From JAWXBK01 sp040878185 (GTDB lineage Bacteria; Pseudomonadota; Alphaproteobacteria; Dongiales; Dongiaceae): a DNA stretch of 64,000 nt. The notes below the pieces were generated by a model. That model saw only the letters and a list, made by a program, of their open reading frames with translations, did no database searches and was not told where the DNA came from. The translations under genes and the position numbers were made by a program. Where the stretch lies: NCBI GenBank assembly GCA_040878185.1, contig JBBDMS010000059.1, forward strand, positions 62,001-126,000. The letters run 5' to 3'. Positions 32,886 to 41,232 of the stretch are shown here, one piece after another; position 1 is the stretch's first letter; each line of letters starts with the position of its first letter.

Positions 32886-34594
32886 CGCAGCATGTAGCGT
32901 TGCGCGAGCGGCAGGACCTTGGCCGGTTCGCAGGTGGCGAGCTTGCCGTCGACGAACACGTCGAAATTATTGGGATCGACGCGCATCTTCGGGCAGGCAT
33001 CGTTATGCAGCATGTGCGACTTGTTGAGCTTGCGCGTGCCCTTCGTCGGCAACAGCTTCTTGCGCAGATCGAGCCGCTCGCCCACGCTTTTTTCGAGCGC
33101 CAGGGGATTGACGAAACAGGCGCTGAGCGATTGCTTCGCCCGGCCGAACGCGCCCCATTGCGGACGCATCATCACCGGCTCGCAGGTCATCAGGGAGGCC
33201 GCGCTGTCGCCCATCGCACCCCAGGCGATGAACCCGCCTTTGACGACCAGTTCCGGCTTGATGCCGAAAAAGCCGGGACGCCACAGCACGACATCGGCCA
33301 GCTTGCCGGCTTCGAGCGAGCCGATATGCTCGGCGATACCGAAGGTGCGCGCGGCGTTGATCGTGTATTTCGCGATATAGCGCTTGATCCGTTCGTTGTC
33401 ACCGCGTTTGGTGGTCTCTTCGGCGAGGCGCCCGCGCTGGTCGCGCATCTTCGAGGCGAGCTGCCAGGTGCGGCAGATGACTTCGCCGATGCGGCCCATT
33501 CCCTGGCTGTCCGAGCCGAGCATCGAGATCGCGCCGATATCGTGCAGCACGTCTTCGGCGGCAATGGTCTGGGCGCGGATCCGGCTTTCGGCGAAGGCCA
33601 CGTCTTCGGGAATCGATGGGTTGAGATGGTGGCAGACCATCGTCATGTCGAGATGCTCGTCGAACGTATTGATCGTGTACGGGTTGGTCGGATTGGTCGA
33701 GGACGGCAGGCAATTGTGCTCGCCCGCAACCCGGATGATGTCGGGCGCGTGGCCGCCGCCGGCACCCTCGGTGTGATACATATGGATCGTGCGATTGGCG
33801 ATCGCCGCCAGCGTGGTTTCGAGGAACCCGCTTTCGTTCAGCGTGTCGGTATGAAGCTGAACCTGAAAATCGAGTTCGTCGGCGACGGCGAGACAGGTGT
33901 CGATCGCCGCCGGCATCGCACCCCAATCCTCGTGGATTTTGAGGCCGATGCAGCCGCCTTCGATCTGGTCGTAGAGCGAGCGCGGCTTTGAGGTATTGCC
34001 GCGGCCGAGAAAACCGAAATTGATCGGCCATTCCTCGGCGGCCTGCAGCATGCGCCCGACATTGAAGACGCCGCCGCAATCGATACCCACGGTGATGGGG
34101 CCGAGCGAGCCGCCGATCATCGTGGTGATGCCCGACGAGATCGCATGCTGGCAGAGCTGGGCGCTGTCGAAATGCACATGCACGTCGATCGCGCCGGGCG
34201 TGGCGATCAGCCCTTCCGCATCGCGCACGGTCGTCGCGGCACCGCAGATCAGATCGGGATGCACCCCGTCCATGATCGCGGGATTGCCCGCCTTGCCGAT
34301 GCCGACGATGCGCCCGTCCTTGATGCCGATATCGCCCTTGACGATACCAAGCACCGGATCGATCACCACGGCGTTCGAGATCAGCATGTCGAGCGCGCCG
34401 TCTTCGCTGTTATAGCCGGCCGCGAGCCCGAGCCCGTCGCGCAGCGTCTTGCCGCCGCCATGCAGGCATTCCTCGCCGGGCACGGCGTGATCCTTCTCGA
34501 CCTCCGCCAGCAGCGCCGTATCGCCGAGCCGGACGCAGTCGCCCGTGGTCGGTCCGTACATCGACGCGTAATCGCGCCTGGATATCTTCGCCAT
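32882..34594 (-). CDS. ureC: Urease alpha subunit UreC
   Basis: A 570-residue catalytic urease subunit, full family length. Nickel ligands are visible at His139 and His141 (IDVHVHFDS). The carbamylated Lys219 is in GLKIHEDWG, the active-site flap His is in MVCHHLNPSIPEDV and the last Asp ligand is in GSDSQGMGR. It hydrolyses urea to ammonia and carbamate. It starts 3 bp after ureAB and overlaps ureG. In this operon it would consume urea released by the ureohydrolase pair encoded upstream. Confidence 0.97.
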   Translation of the reverse strand: MAKISRRDYASMYGPTTGDCVRLGDTALLAEVEKDHAVPGEECLHGGGKTLRDGLGLAAGYNSEDGALDMLISNAVVIDPVLGIVKGDIGIKDGRIVGIGKAGNPAIMDGVHPDLICGAATTVRDAEGLIATPGAIDVHVHFDSAQLCQHAISSGITTMIGGSLGPITVGIDCGGVFNVGRMLQAAEEWPINFGFLGRGNTSKPRSLYDQIEGGCIGLKIHEDWGAMPAAIDTCLAVADELDFQVQLHTDTLNESGFLETTLAAIANRTIHMYHTEGAGGGHAPDIIRVAGEHNCLPSSTNPTNPYTINTFDEHLDMTMVCHHLNPSIPEDVAFAESRIRAQTIAAEDVLHDIGAISMLGSDSQGMGRIGEVICRTWQLASKMRDQRGRLAEETTKRGDNERIKRYIAKYTINAARTFGIAEHIGSLEAGKLADVVLWRPGFFGIKPELVVKGGFIAWGAMGDSAASLMTCEPVMMRPQWGAFGRAKQSLSACFVNPLALEKSVGERLDLRKKLLPTKGTRKLNKSHMLHNDACPKMRVDPNNFDVFVDGKLATCEPAKVLPLAQRYMLR

Positions 34595-34597
34595 GAT

Positions 34598-35296
34598 TCA
34601 GGCTCCCTTGAAGCCGCGTTCGCGCGCCCGTTTCAGCGCGGCCTGTTTAACCTCGTCGCTATGCGCCGATCCGTTGGTCAGCGCGTTGAGGCCGGAGAGT
34701 TCGCCGGTGCCGCCGAAGGTGACCAGCGCTACTTCCTTGCTCTCGCCCGGCTCGAAGCGCACGGCCGTGCCGGCGGGAATGTCGAGATGCATGCCGAAGG
34801 CGGCCGCGCGATCGAAATCGAGCGCCGCGTTGGTCTCGAAGAAATGATAGTGGCTGCCGATCTGCACCGGCCGGTCGCCGGTGTTGACCACCTTGAGCCT
34901 GGTGCCGCGACGGCCGGCATGAAGCTCGATCTCGCCGTCGAGCGGCAGGATCTCGCCGGGAATGCGCCGATCCTTCGGCAGCGGTTTCTTGCCGGGCCGG
35001 ATGGGGTCGTGGACCGTGACCAGCTTGGTGCCGTCTGGGAACGTTCCTTCGACCTGCAGCATCGGCAGCAGGTCGGCCACGCCTTCCATGACATCGTCGG
35101 TCGTGAGCAACGTCGAACCATAGCCGATCAGATCGGCGACCGACCGTCCGTCGCGCGCGCCTTCGAGAATCTCGTCGGCGATGAAGGCAACCGCCTCCGG
35201 ATAGTTCAGCTTGAGCCCGCGGCCGCGCCGGCGGCGGGCCAGCTCGGCCGATGTGAAGATCGTCAGGCGTTCCAGTTCGGTCGGTGTCAGCAGCAT
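34598..35296 (-). CDS. ureAB: Fused urease gamma-beta subunit
   Basis: A 232-residue fusion. Residues 1-100 are the UreA (gamma) part (MLLTPTELERLTIFTSAELARRR, GYGSTLLTTDDVMEG) and residues from about 125 the UreB (beta) part (PGEILPLDGEIELHAGR, VQIGSHYHFFETNAAL). The linker includes PLPKDRRIPGEI. Such gamma-beta fusions occur in Helicobacter and in some other bacteria, while separate ureA and ureB are the usual state. It precedes ureC by 3 bp. Confidence 0.93.
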   Translation of the reverse strand: MLLTPTELERLTIFTSAELARRRRGRGLKLNYPEAVAFIADEILEGARDGRSVADLIGYGSTLLTTDDVMEGVADLLPMLQVEGTFPDGTKLVTVHDPIRPGKKPLPKDRRIPGEILPLDGEIELHAGRRGTRLKVVNTGDRPVQIGSHYHFFETNAALDFDRAAAFGMHLDIPAGTAVRFEPGESKEVALVTFGGTGELSGLNALTNGSAHSDEVKQAALKRARERGFKGA

Positions 35297-35329
35297 CGGG
35301 CAGCCTCCCCTTTTCCGCAGCGCATCGCG

Positions 35330-36031
35330 TCAGTTGGAAAACAAACGCATCTCGCCAATCTCGTGACGCATCGAGGCGATCTCGACCAGCGGCACGAAGG
35401 CATGAATCTCGTGGAGCGGCGGCGGCTCTTGCGCCAGCAGCTCGGCGATCAAGGGCGCACTGCGACCGACGATCGCCTGCGCATCGATATGGCCGATGAC
35501 GCCGAGCCGGATCGCAGCCCCGGTCGCCGCCAGCACGATCGCATGCGCCGCCATCAGTGCTGAATCGAGACGATCGATGCCGCTTTGTCGCCAGAGCAGT
35601 CCCTGCATCACTGTGAGATGGCCGAGCGCCGGCAGGCCCGGCGCAATGTTTTCGCCGGCCGCAAGCGCGCGCTGATAATCGGCGGCGCCGGGCGTGCCGA
35701 GCCGGACATGGACCGAGAGCAACGCCGAACCCGCGCGGCGCGAACCCTCGCGCCACTCGCGCGCCAGCGTGCGGGCCTCGAGCACATGATCGATGCGGGC
35801 GATGCCGGCGAGATCGCGATCGGCGTCCCACGCCGCCAAAAGCGCCGCGCGTTCGCCGGTCGCCCAGCGCAGGCGAAGCTGGTCCTGCAGCATCGCCTCG
35901 AGCTCGGCGGCGTTGCGCACCAGACCGTCGCGCACCAATGTTTCGAGGCCCCAGGAGAAAGACGCGGTGCCGCCGGGAAAGGCGCTGTCGCCGTGACGCA
36001 GCATCGCGAGGCGCGCCGCGATCCCAGTCAT
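35330..36031 (-). CDS. ureF: Urease accessory protein UreF
   Basis: A 233-residue all-helical UreF, recognised from the N-terminal LRHGDSAFPGGTASFSWGLETLV, the central GHLTVMQGLLWRQSG and the C-terminal RLGVIGHIDAQAIVGRSAP. It acts with UreD and UreG in the urease maturation complex. ATG 36031 overlaps the ureE stop by 4 bp (ATGA). An in-frame extension to 36148 lies inside ureE and is not used. Confidence 0.88.
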   Translation of the reverse strand: MTGIAARLAMLRHGDSAFPGGTASFSWGLETLVRDGLVRNAAELEAMLQDQLRLRWATGERAALLAAWDADRDLAGIARIDHVLEARTLAREWREGSRRAGSALLSVHVRLGTPGAADYQRALAAGENIAPGLPALGHLTVMQGLLWRQSGIDRLDSALMAAHAIVLAATGAAIRLGVIGHIDAQAIVGRSAPLIAELLAQEPPPLHEIHAFVPLVEIASMRHEIGEMRLFSN

Positions 36032-36528
36032 TTGACGACGGCGCGCACGCCGCCCTGCCGCAGCACCGGGTCGAGCCGCGCGAGATAATCCGAGGCCGCC
36101 CCTTCGAGTGCGATATGGAGAATGCTGCCCTCGAAGCGCACCCGCCAATGCATGTTGCCGGCGAAGTAGCCGAGCCGCAATGCGGCGGCCGGGCTCGCCG
36201 TTTCGAGCGAGAGCCAGCGCTCCGGTTCCATCCGCACGACAACGGCGCGATCTGCTTCGAGCAGCAGCACGGCACCGTCGAACAGCTTCTCGCTACGGTC
36301 GAGCGCAATCGCACAGTCGGTGCCGGCATCGGTCGCGATGCGGATACGGCGGCGCGCGAGATCGTCGCGACCCAGCGCGATCTCCTCGATCCGGCCTTCA
36401 TGCGCGAGATCGTGCAGCCGATCGGCCATCGCGGGATCGTCGCTGCCGCCCAGAATCCGCGTGAGGCGAAGCGGCTCGCCGGTCGGCGAGGCCGCATTCG
36501 CTGTACGGTTTTCGGGGCGGCCTGACAT
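36028..36528 (-). CDS. ureE: Urease accessory protein UreE
   Basis: A 166-residue nickel metallochaperone of the UreE family: an N-terminal peptide-binding-like domain (EIALGRDDLARRRIRIATDAG) and a C-terminal metal-binding domain with GNMHWRVRFEGSILHIALEG, where the nickel His is expected. There is no C-terminal poly-His tail; the His-rich nickel store in this locus is HypB. It starts 10 bp after the beta-type ureohydrolase gene, tying the two modules into one transcript. Confidence 0.83.
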   Translation of the reverse strand: MSGRPENRTANAASPTGEPLRLTRILGGSDDPAMADRLHDLAHEGRIEEIALGRDDLARRRIRIATDAGTDCAIALDRSEKLFDGAVLLLEADRAVVVRMEPERWLSLETASPAAALRLGYFAGNMHWRVRFEGSILHIALEGAASDYLARLDPVLRQGGVRAVVK

Positions 36529-36538
36529 CGCTTGCCGG

Positions 36539-37585
36539 TCAGGCCCGCTTGGTCGCGAGGCTCGGCCGCCGCAGCGATTGATCGACGCGCTCGCCGCGGG
36601 CCCGCGCGAGAGCCGCCACCAGCCGCAGCAGGAAGCAGGCACCAAGCTTGGTGGTGATGCCGTTCGTGTCGACGACCGGGCAAAGCTCGGTCAGGTCGAT
36701 GACGCTCGCAGTGCCGCGGGCGCCGAGATGGTTGGCGACGCGCATCATCTCGCGCGCATCGAGGCCGCCGGGTTCGGGTGCCGTGACGCCCGGCGCCGCC
36801 GAGGCGTCGAGCACGTTCATGTCGACGCTGATATATTGCGCGTCGGTGCCCTTCCAGACTTTGTCGGCCGCCTTGGCGATGACGCTGTCGATACCGTTAT
36901 CGACGATCTCGTTCATCGTGAAGATGTTGACGCCACGCTCCTTGGCGAGATCGCACCAGTCCTTCGGGTTCATCGAATTGCGCATGCCGACCTGGGCGAC
37001 GTTCGCGGCCTTGACGTTCGGCAGTTCGGTCACGCGCGCCAGAACGCTCGCACTCGATTCGCGCTCCCCGGCCCATTCGTCGGCCATCCGGAGATGGGCG
37101 CCGAGCTGCAGATAGCCGATGCTCTTGCTCTTGCCGAGATGATCCGAGAGCGCGCGGGCCGCCGGAATGGTGATCGAGTGATCGCCACCGCATAGAACCG
37201 GCACCAGACCCGCTTCTAGAATGGCGCGCACCGCCTTGTAGATCCGGCTCAGGCTGGTCTTCGGATCGACCTTGGGAATGCGCACGTCGCCGACATCGAC
37301 GAAATGGCCGTTGATATCGACCTCGTACTCGAACCAGTACGGAAAATACTCGTGCGACATGAACCGCATGTCGCGCGGCCCCTCGACGCTGCCCGGCTTG
37401 CCGATATTGCCTTCCTCGAACGGCACGCCGAGGAACGCAAAGCGGGCGCCGGATGCCTTCATCGCTTCGGGCTTCATCTCGATATGCGGCGCGCGCAGGA
37501 AAGAAATGACGCCCGGCGATCCGAACGCTTCGTCGCCCTTGTCGAGCGGCGAAAAAAGATGCTCGTAACTCTTGGCAGGATTCAT
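36539..37585 (-). CDS. Ureohydrolase-family protein with degenerate metal site (putative beta subunit)
   Basis: A 348-residue member of the arginase/agmatinase fold family. The first ligand is retained (His136 in GGDHS), but the DxHxD motif reads Gly162-Ala-His164-Leu-Arg166 and the DxD motif reads Asp255-Met-Asn257, so three of six metal ligands are gone. It is unlikely to hold a dinuclear centre alone. The neighbouring gene encodes an intact paralogue, which matches the alpha2beta4 metformin/dimethylguanidine hydrolase arrangement in which only alpha carries nickel. It starts 70 bp after the alpha-type gene and ends 10 bp before ureE. Annotation as agmatinase would be misleading. Confidence 0.88.
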   Translation of the reverse strand: MNPAKSYEHLFSPLDKGDEAFGSPGVISFLRAPHIEMKPEAMKASGARFAFLGVPFEEGNIGKPGSVEGPRDMRFMSHEYFPYWFEYEVDINGHFVDVGDVRIPKVDPKTSLSRIYKAVRAILEAGLVPVLCGGDHSITIPAARALSDHLGKSKSIGYLQLGAHLRMADEWAGERESSASVLARVTELPNVKAANVAQVGMRNSMNPKDWCDLAKERGVNIFTMNEIVDNGIDSVIAKAADKVWKGTDAQYISVDMNVLDASAAPGVTAPEPGGLDAREMMRVANHLGARGTASVIDLTELCPVVDTNGITTKLGACFLLRLVAALARARGERVDQSLRRPSLATKRA

Positions 37586-37655
37586 GGTCGTTTTGCTCCT
37601 CGAATGTCGGATCGCGGCGACAGTTGGGACTGGCCGCAGTGACGTGGTTGTTTTC

Positions 37656-38723
37656 TCAGGCCTTCATGCCGCGGTCGCGGAGCGTCTTCGCCCGGCTTCC
37701 GAGGAAGTGGTAGACCATGCAGCAGGACAGCTTGCTGGTGATGTTGTTGGCATCCCAGAGCGGACAGAGCTCGGAAATCTCCATGATGCTGGCGCCGTAT
37801 TCGCCGGCGATGCGCGCAAGCTGGATTGCCTCGCGCGCCTTGATGCCGAACGGCTCGGGCGCGGTCGTGCCCGGCGCACAGCTTGCATCGAGCGAATCGG
37901 TGTCCCACGTGAAATAGACGCCGTCGGTGCTGTTCCACGCGCGTTCGAAGATCTCGCGCGTGCAGGCGTCGACCCCGCGGTCGGCGAACTCGTGCATCGG
38001 CAGCAGCCGCGCCCCCTTGTCGATCAGCGTATCGACCCAGTCCTTCGGATTGAGGCCGTTGCGCGAGCCCATATGCGCCATGTTCGCGGCGCTGCAATTC
38101 GGCAGATCGAGCGCGCGGGAGGATCCGGAGCAGTTGGTGAGGATGTTGCCTTCCCAGTCCGGCGCCGAATCGAGATGGCAGTCGACATGGAGATAGCCGA
38201 TCTTGCCGTTCTTCAGATAATCGGACAGCGCCTTCGCGCCCGGGATCGGCACCGAATGGTCGCCGCCGACCAGGATCACCATCGCGCCGGCCTCGAGGCA
38301 TTCGGTCACATAGGCATAGATCAGCTCGTGGCTGCGCGCGTTGTTGCCGGGAATCGCCGGCACGTCGCCGCAATCGACCAGCCTGAAGAAATCGAGCAGA
38401 TCGACGTCGTACTCGAACATGTAGGGGAAATACTGCGTCGAGGCCTCGCGGATGCCGGCGGGACCCTGCGAGGTACCGGCGCGCACCATGTTGCCGTGAT
38501 CGTGCGGCACGCCGAGGAAACACACCTTGGCACCCATCGCACGGATCTTGTTGCGTTCCGGCTCGCAATAGGGCGCGCCCATGAAGGTCGCGAGACCCCT
38601 CGCCTTGAACGTGCCGTTATGAAGCTTCGGCGAACGGATATGGTCGTCCTTGCCGCTCTGTCCGGACGGGCCGCGATGCTGATGCGGCACGATTTCCCAG
38701 ATCGATTGTCCCTGCGTCGTCAT
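37656..38723 (-). CDS. Ureohydrolase-family enzyme, probable Ni-dependent guanidine-type hydrolase alpha subunit
   Basis: A 355-residue ureohydrolase with all six metal ligands: His156 (GGDHS), Asp181-x-His183-x-Asp185 (HVDCHLDS) and Asp274-x-Asp276 (WDTDSLDA). The family hydrolyses guanidino groups, releasing urea or an amine. Neighbouring hypA and hypB, without any hydrogenase, point to nickel rather than manganese, as for guanidine hydrolase (GdmH) and metformin/dimethylguanidine hydrolases. The degenerate paralogue next door suggests a heteromer, and urease downstream suggests that urea is a product. ATG 38723 follows GAGGAG. The exact guanidine substrate is not determinable from sequence. 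Confidence 0.87.
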   Translation of the reverse strand: MTTQGQSIWEIVPHQHRGPSGQSGKDDHIRSPKLHNGTFKARGLATFMGAPYCEPERNKIRAMGAKVCFLGVPHDHGNMVRAGTSQGPAGIREASTQYFPYMFEYDVDLLDFFRLVDCGDVPAIPGNNARSHELIYAYVTECLEAGAMVILVGGDHSVPIPGAKALSDYLKNGKIGYLHVDCHLDSAPDWEGNILTNCSGSSRALDLPNCSAANMAHMGSRNGLNPKDWVDTLIDKGARLLPMHEFADRGVDACTREIFERAWNSTDGVYFTWDTDSLDASCAPGTTAPEPFGIKAREAIQLARIAGEYGASIMEISELCPLWDANNITSKLSCCMVYHFLGSRAKTLRDRGMKA

Positions 38724-38746
38724 CCCATTCTCCTCACGGTAAATTC

Positions 38747-39157
38747 TCAGACCGCCGCCGCCCTCGCGGTACCCGGTGCTGCCGGTACTGCGGCGGTCGC
38801 GCCATCGAGGCGCGTGTAATCGAGATCGATGCCGATGAGCTGCATTTCGCGCCCGGTCAGAACGTCCGGCGTCGGCGCGCCGCAATCGGGGCAGCGAAAA
38901 TTGAAACGTCCCGCCGGATGCTTGGTCGCGTTGCAGCGCCGGCAATGGACCGAGAGCGGCACCTCGTCGATCTCCAGCACGGCGCCTTCGCACAGCGTGC
39001 CGCGCGAAGCCGGGCCGAAACAGCTATAGAGCGATCGCAGCACCACCGACATCGAGCCGAGCCGGATATGAAGCCGCGTCACGCGGCTCGCCCCCCGCTC
39101 GCGCGCATGCTTGCAGGAAAGATCGATCAGGCTCTTGGCGATGGTGAGCTCGTGCAT
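38747..39157 (-). CDS. hypA: HypA nickel metallochaperone
   Basis: A 136-residue HypA. The N-terminal nickel site is Met1-His2-Glu3 (MHELTIAKSL), and the zinc domain has two CxxC pairs (CRRC and CPDC). A 25-residue tail after the core (ending TARAAAV) is longer than usual. In hydrogenase-containing bacteria HypA loads nickel into [NiFe] hydrogenase; no hydrogenase gene is present here, so its client is probably the alpha-type ureohydrolase, as reported for GhaA-like proteins of guanidine hydrolase loci. It starts 2 bp after hypB. Confidence 0.93.
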   Translation of the reverse strand: MHELTIAKSLIDLSCKHARERGASRVTRLHIRLGSMSVVLRSLYSCFGPASRGTLCEGAVLEIDEVPLSVHCRRCNATKHPAGRFNFRCPDCGAPTPDVLTGREMQLIGIDLDYTRLDGATAAVPAAPGTARAAAV

Positions 39158-39159
39158 CG

Positions 39160-40248
39160 TCAGCGGCCGGCGACGATGGTGAAGGGCTTTGCCGGCGGCC
39201 CGGCGCACAGGCGGCTGCGAAGGGCCGATGCTTCCGCATCGAGCGCATCGACACGGGCCTGGACGATCGCGCGATGCCGGCGCTCCAGCCAGTCGATCCA
39301 AAGATCGATCCCCTCGCCGCTCCGCGCCGAAACCTGGATCGCCTCGATCGCCGGATTGACGCGCCGCGCATATTCGAGCGCCTCGGCAACGTCGAAATCG
39401 AGATGCGGCAGCAGATCGACCTTGTTCAGCAGCAGCAGTTCGGAGGCCGCGAACATGTCGGGATATTTGATCGGCTTGTCGACGCCTTCTGTGGTCGAGA
39501 GGATTGCGACCTTGCAGGCCTCGCCGAGATCGAACGCCGCCGGGCAGACCAGGTTGCCGACGTTCTCGATGAACAGGATCGAGCCGGGCGCCGGATTGAG
39601 CTGCTCGGCGGCATGGCCGACCGAATGCGCGTCGAGATGGCAGCCGCGCCCGGTATTGATCTGGATCGCGTCGGCGCCTGCCTCGCGAATCCGGCGGGCG
39701 TCGTTGTCGGTTTCCTGATCGCCCTCGATCACCGCGACCGGCAGGCGGCCGGCGAGGCGGCGGATCGTTTCGGCGAGGAGGCTGGTTTTGCCCGCACCGG
39801 GGCTCGAGACGATGTTAAGCGCGAGAATCGCCCGTTCGGCAAACCAGTCACGATTGACGCTCGCGAACCGGTCGTTCTCCGAGAGGATTTCCTGTTCGAT
39901 GCGCAGGAACTTGTTTCCCGGCGCCGCCGCGCGGCGATCGCCCTGATCCTGTCCGCGATCGTGCCCGTGCCCGTGATCGTTCCTGTGATCGTGCTGATGA
40001 TCGTGCGCCGCATGCGAATGGGAATGCGCATGATCGTGCCCGTGCCCGTGCCCGTGCCCGTCACCGTGATCGTGTGCATGGTCGTGCGCGTGCCCGTGCC
40101 CGTCACCGTGATCGTGTGCATGGTCGTGCGCGTGATGGTCGCCATGATCGTGTGAACGATCATGCGGATGGGTGTGATCGTGGCCCCGCCCGACCGGCAC
40201 GCCGTCGATCCGCTTGTCGCTGTCGCCGCAACCGCATACGCCGCACAT
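39160..40248 (-). CDS. hypB: HypB nickel-binding GTPase with His-rich domain
   Basis: A 362-residue HypB. It begins with the high-affinity nickel motif MCGVCGCGD. About residues 22-100 form a His/Asp/Gly domain with roughly 33 His residues for nickel storage. The GTPase core follows with SSPGAGKTS, EGDQETDNDARR, ENVGNLVCPAAFD and LNKVDLLP. It delivers nickel with HypA. In this context it serves the ureohydrolase and possibly urease, whose own chaperones lack His-rich tails. The His-rich part contains a 42-bp tandem repeat. It starts 53 bp downstream of the ABC ATPase gene. Confidence 0.95.
   Translation of the reverse strand: MCGVCGCGDSDKRIDGVPVGRGHDHTHPHDRSHDHGDHHAHDHAHDHGDGHGHAHDHAHDHGDGHGHGHGHDHAHSHSHAAHDHQHDHRNDHGHGHDRGQDQGDRRAAAPGNKFLRIEQEILSENDRFASVNRDWFAERAILALNIVSSPGAGKTSLLAETIRRLAGRLPVAVIEGDQETDNDARRIREAGADAIQINTGRGCHLDAHSVGHAAEQLNPAPGSILFIENVGNLVCPAAFDLGEACKVAILSTTEGVDKPIKYPDMFAASELLLLNKVDLLPHLDFDVAEALEYARRVNPAIEAIQVSARSGEGIDLWIDWLERRHRAIVQARVDALDAEASALRSRLCAGPPAKPFTIVAGR
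40020..40143. repeat. In-frame 42-bp repeat encoding the HypB His-rich domain
   Basis: The segment around 40050-40091 recurs with a 42-bp period (for example TCACCGTGATCG at 40061 and again at 40103), encoding a 14-residue unit of alternating His with Asp, Gly or Ala. Flanking sequence is made of shorter GTGCCC-type repeats. Boundaries are approximate. Confidence 0.75.
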
Positions 40249-40263
40249 GGATCAGGTTCCTTC

Positions 40264-40293
40264 GTTCGGAAACCGGCCGTTCGGAAACCGGCC
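40264..40293. repeat. Two 15-bp perfect tandem repeats
   Basis: GTTCGGAAACCGGCC occurs twice head to tail in the 53-bp spacer between the ABC ATPase gene (stop 40302) and hypB (start 40248). No hairpin or promoter function is evident. Confidence 0.9.
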
Positions 40294-40301
40294 GCGGACC
40301 G

Positions 40302-41162
40302 TCAGTCCGAGCCGTGCCCTTCTTCGCGCATCATCTGCATGATCTTGTGTTCGAGCACCGAATAGCCCGGCATCTCGATCACTTCTTCCTTGTTGTCGAA
40401 ACGACGCCCTTCCTTGAAGTCGACCATGATATTCTCGCGGACACGGCCCGGATGGCGGCTCATGAAAATGATCCGGTCGGCGAGGAAGATCGCCTCCTCG
40501 ATGTCGTGCGTCACCATGAGGACCGTGGTCTTCGAGGATTCGACGATCCGGATCAGCAATTCCTGCATGTTCCAGCGCGTTTCGGCGTCAAGCGCGCCGA
40601 ACGGCTCGTCCATCAGCAGGATTGCCGGATCGTTGGCGAGCGTGCGTGCGATCGCGACGCGCTGCTTCATGCCGCCCGAAAGCTGGCTCGGATAGGCGTC
40701 GCGGAACTTGGTGAGATGCACGATCTCGATGAAATGCGCGGCGCGCTCGCGCCGTTCGGCCCGGGACACGCCGTTGAGGCGCAGCCCGTATTCGACATTC
40801 TGCTGTACCGTCTGCCAGTCGAACGACGTGTAGGTCTGGAACACCATACCGCGATCGCGACCCGGGCCCAGAATCTCGCGGCCGTCGAGACTGAGCTCGC
40901 CGACCGACGGCTCCTCGAGACCGGCCACCATCCTGAGCACGGTCGATTTTCCGCAACCCGAAGGACCGAGCAGCACGCAGAGCTCGTTATCCAGCACATC
41001 GAACGACACATCGGCGACCGCTTCGATCTTCAGCCCGTTCGCCAGATGAAAATATTTTGAGACATGCGACACGACCAGCTTCGCGCCGCGCGCCGGACGC
41101 TGTCCCGTGCCGACTTTCTCTACAGTCTCGACCGTCATCATGCGTGCCTCATGCGGGGTCAC
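40302..41162 (-). CDS. ABC ATPase, NitT/TauT type
   Basis: A 286-residue ATPase of the nitrate/taurine/guanidine-type importers. Walker A is GPSGCGKST, the Q-loop is MVFQTYTSFDWQTV, the signature is LSGGMKQRVAIARTL and Walker B is ILLMDEPFGALD. The first 25 residues are an extra N-terminal tail; an internal Met (ATG 41141) is an alternative start. It forms one importer with the binding protein and permease upstream on the same strand. Members of this class have been linked to guanidine uptake in other bacteria. Confidence 0.9.
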   Translation of the reverse strand: MTPHEARMMTVETVEKVGTGQRPARGAKLVVSHVSKYFHLANGLKIEAVADVSFDVLDNELCVLLGPSGCGKSTVLRMVAGLEEPSVGELSLDGREILGPGRDRGMVFQTYTSFDWQTVQQNVEYGLRLNGVSRAERRERAAHFIEIVHLTKFRDAYPSQLSGGMKQRVAIARTLANDPAILLMDEPFGALDAETRWNMQELLIRIVESSKTTVLMVTHDIEEAIFLADRIIFMSRHPGRVRENIMVDFKEGRRFDNKEEVIEMPGYSVLEHKIMQMMREEGHGSD

Positions 41163-41232
41163 CGAACGATCGGGCAGCGGCGGGCGGCGACGATGAAACG
41201 CACCGCCGCCCGCGATGCCTGCCGGATCTCGC

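Noticed and set aside
36539..38723. Annotation of both ureohydrolase-family genes as agmatinases (SpeB)
   Set aside because: One lacks three metal ligands, and hypAB plus urease context points to a nickel guanidine-type hydrolase; a polyamine role has no support beyond family membership.
39274..40155. Long plus-strand open frame opposite hypB ending in a Val/Met-rich hydrophobic repeat
   Set aside because: It is the antisense shadow of the His-rich hypB repeats; no ribosome-binding site or homology pattern supports a membrane protein.
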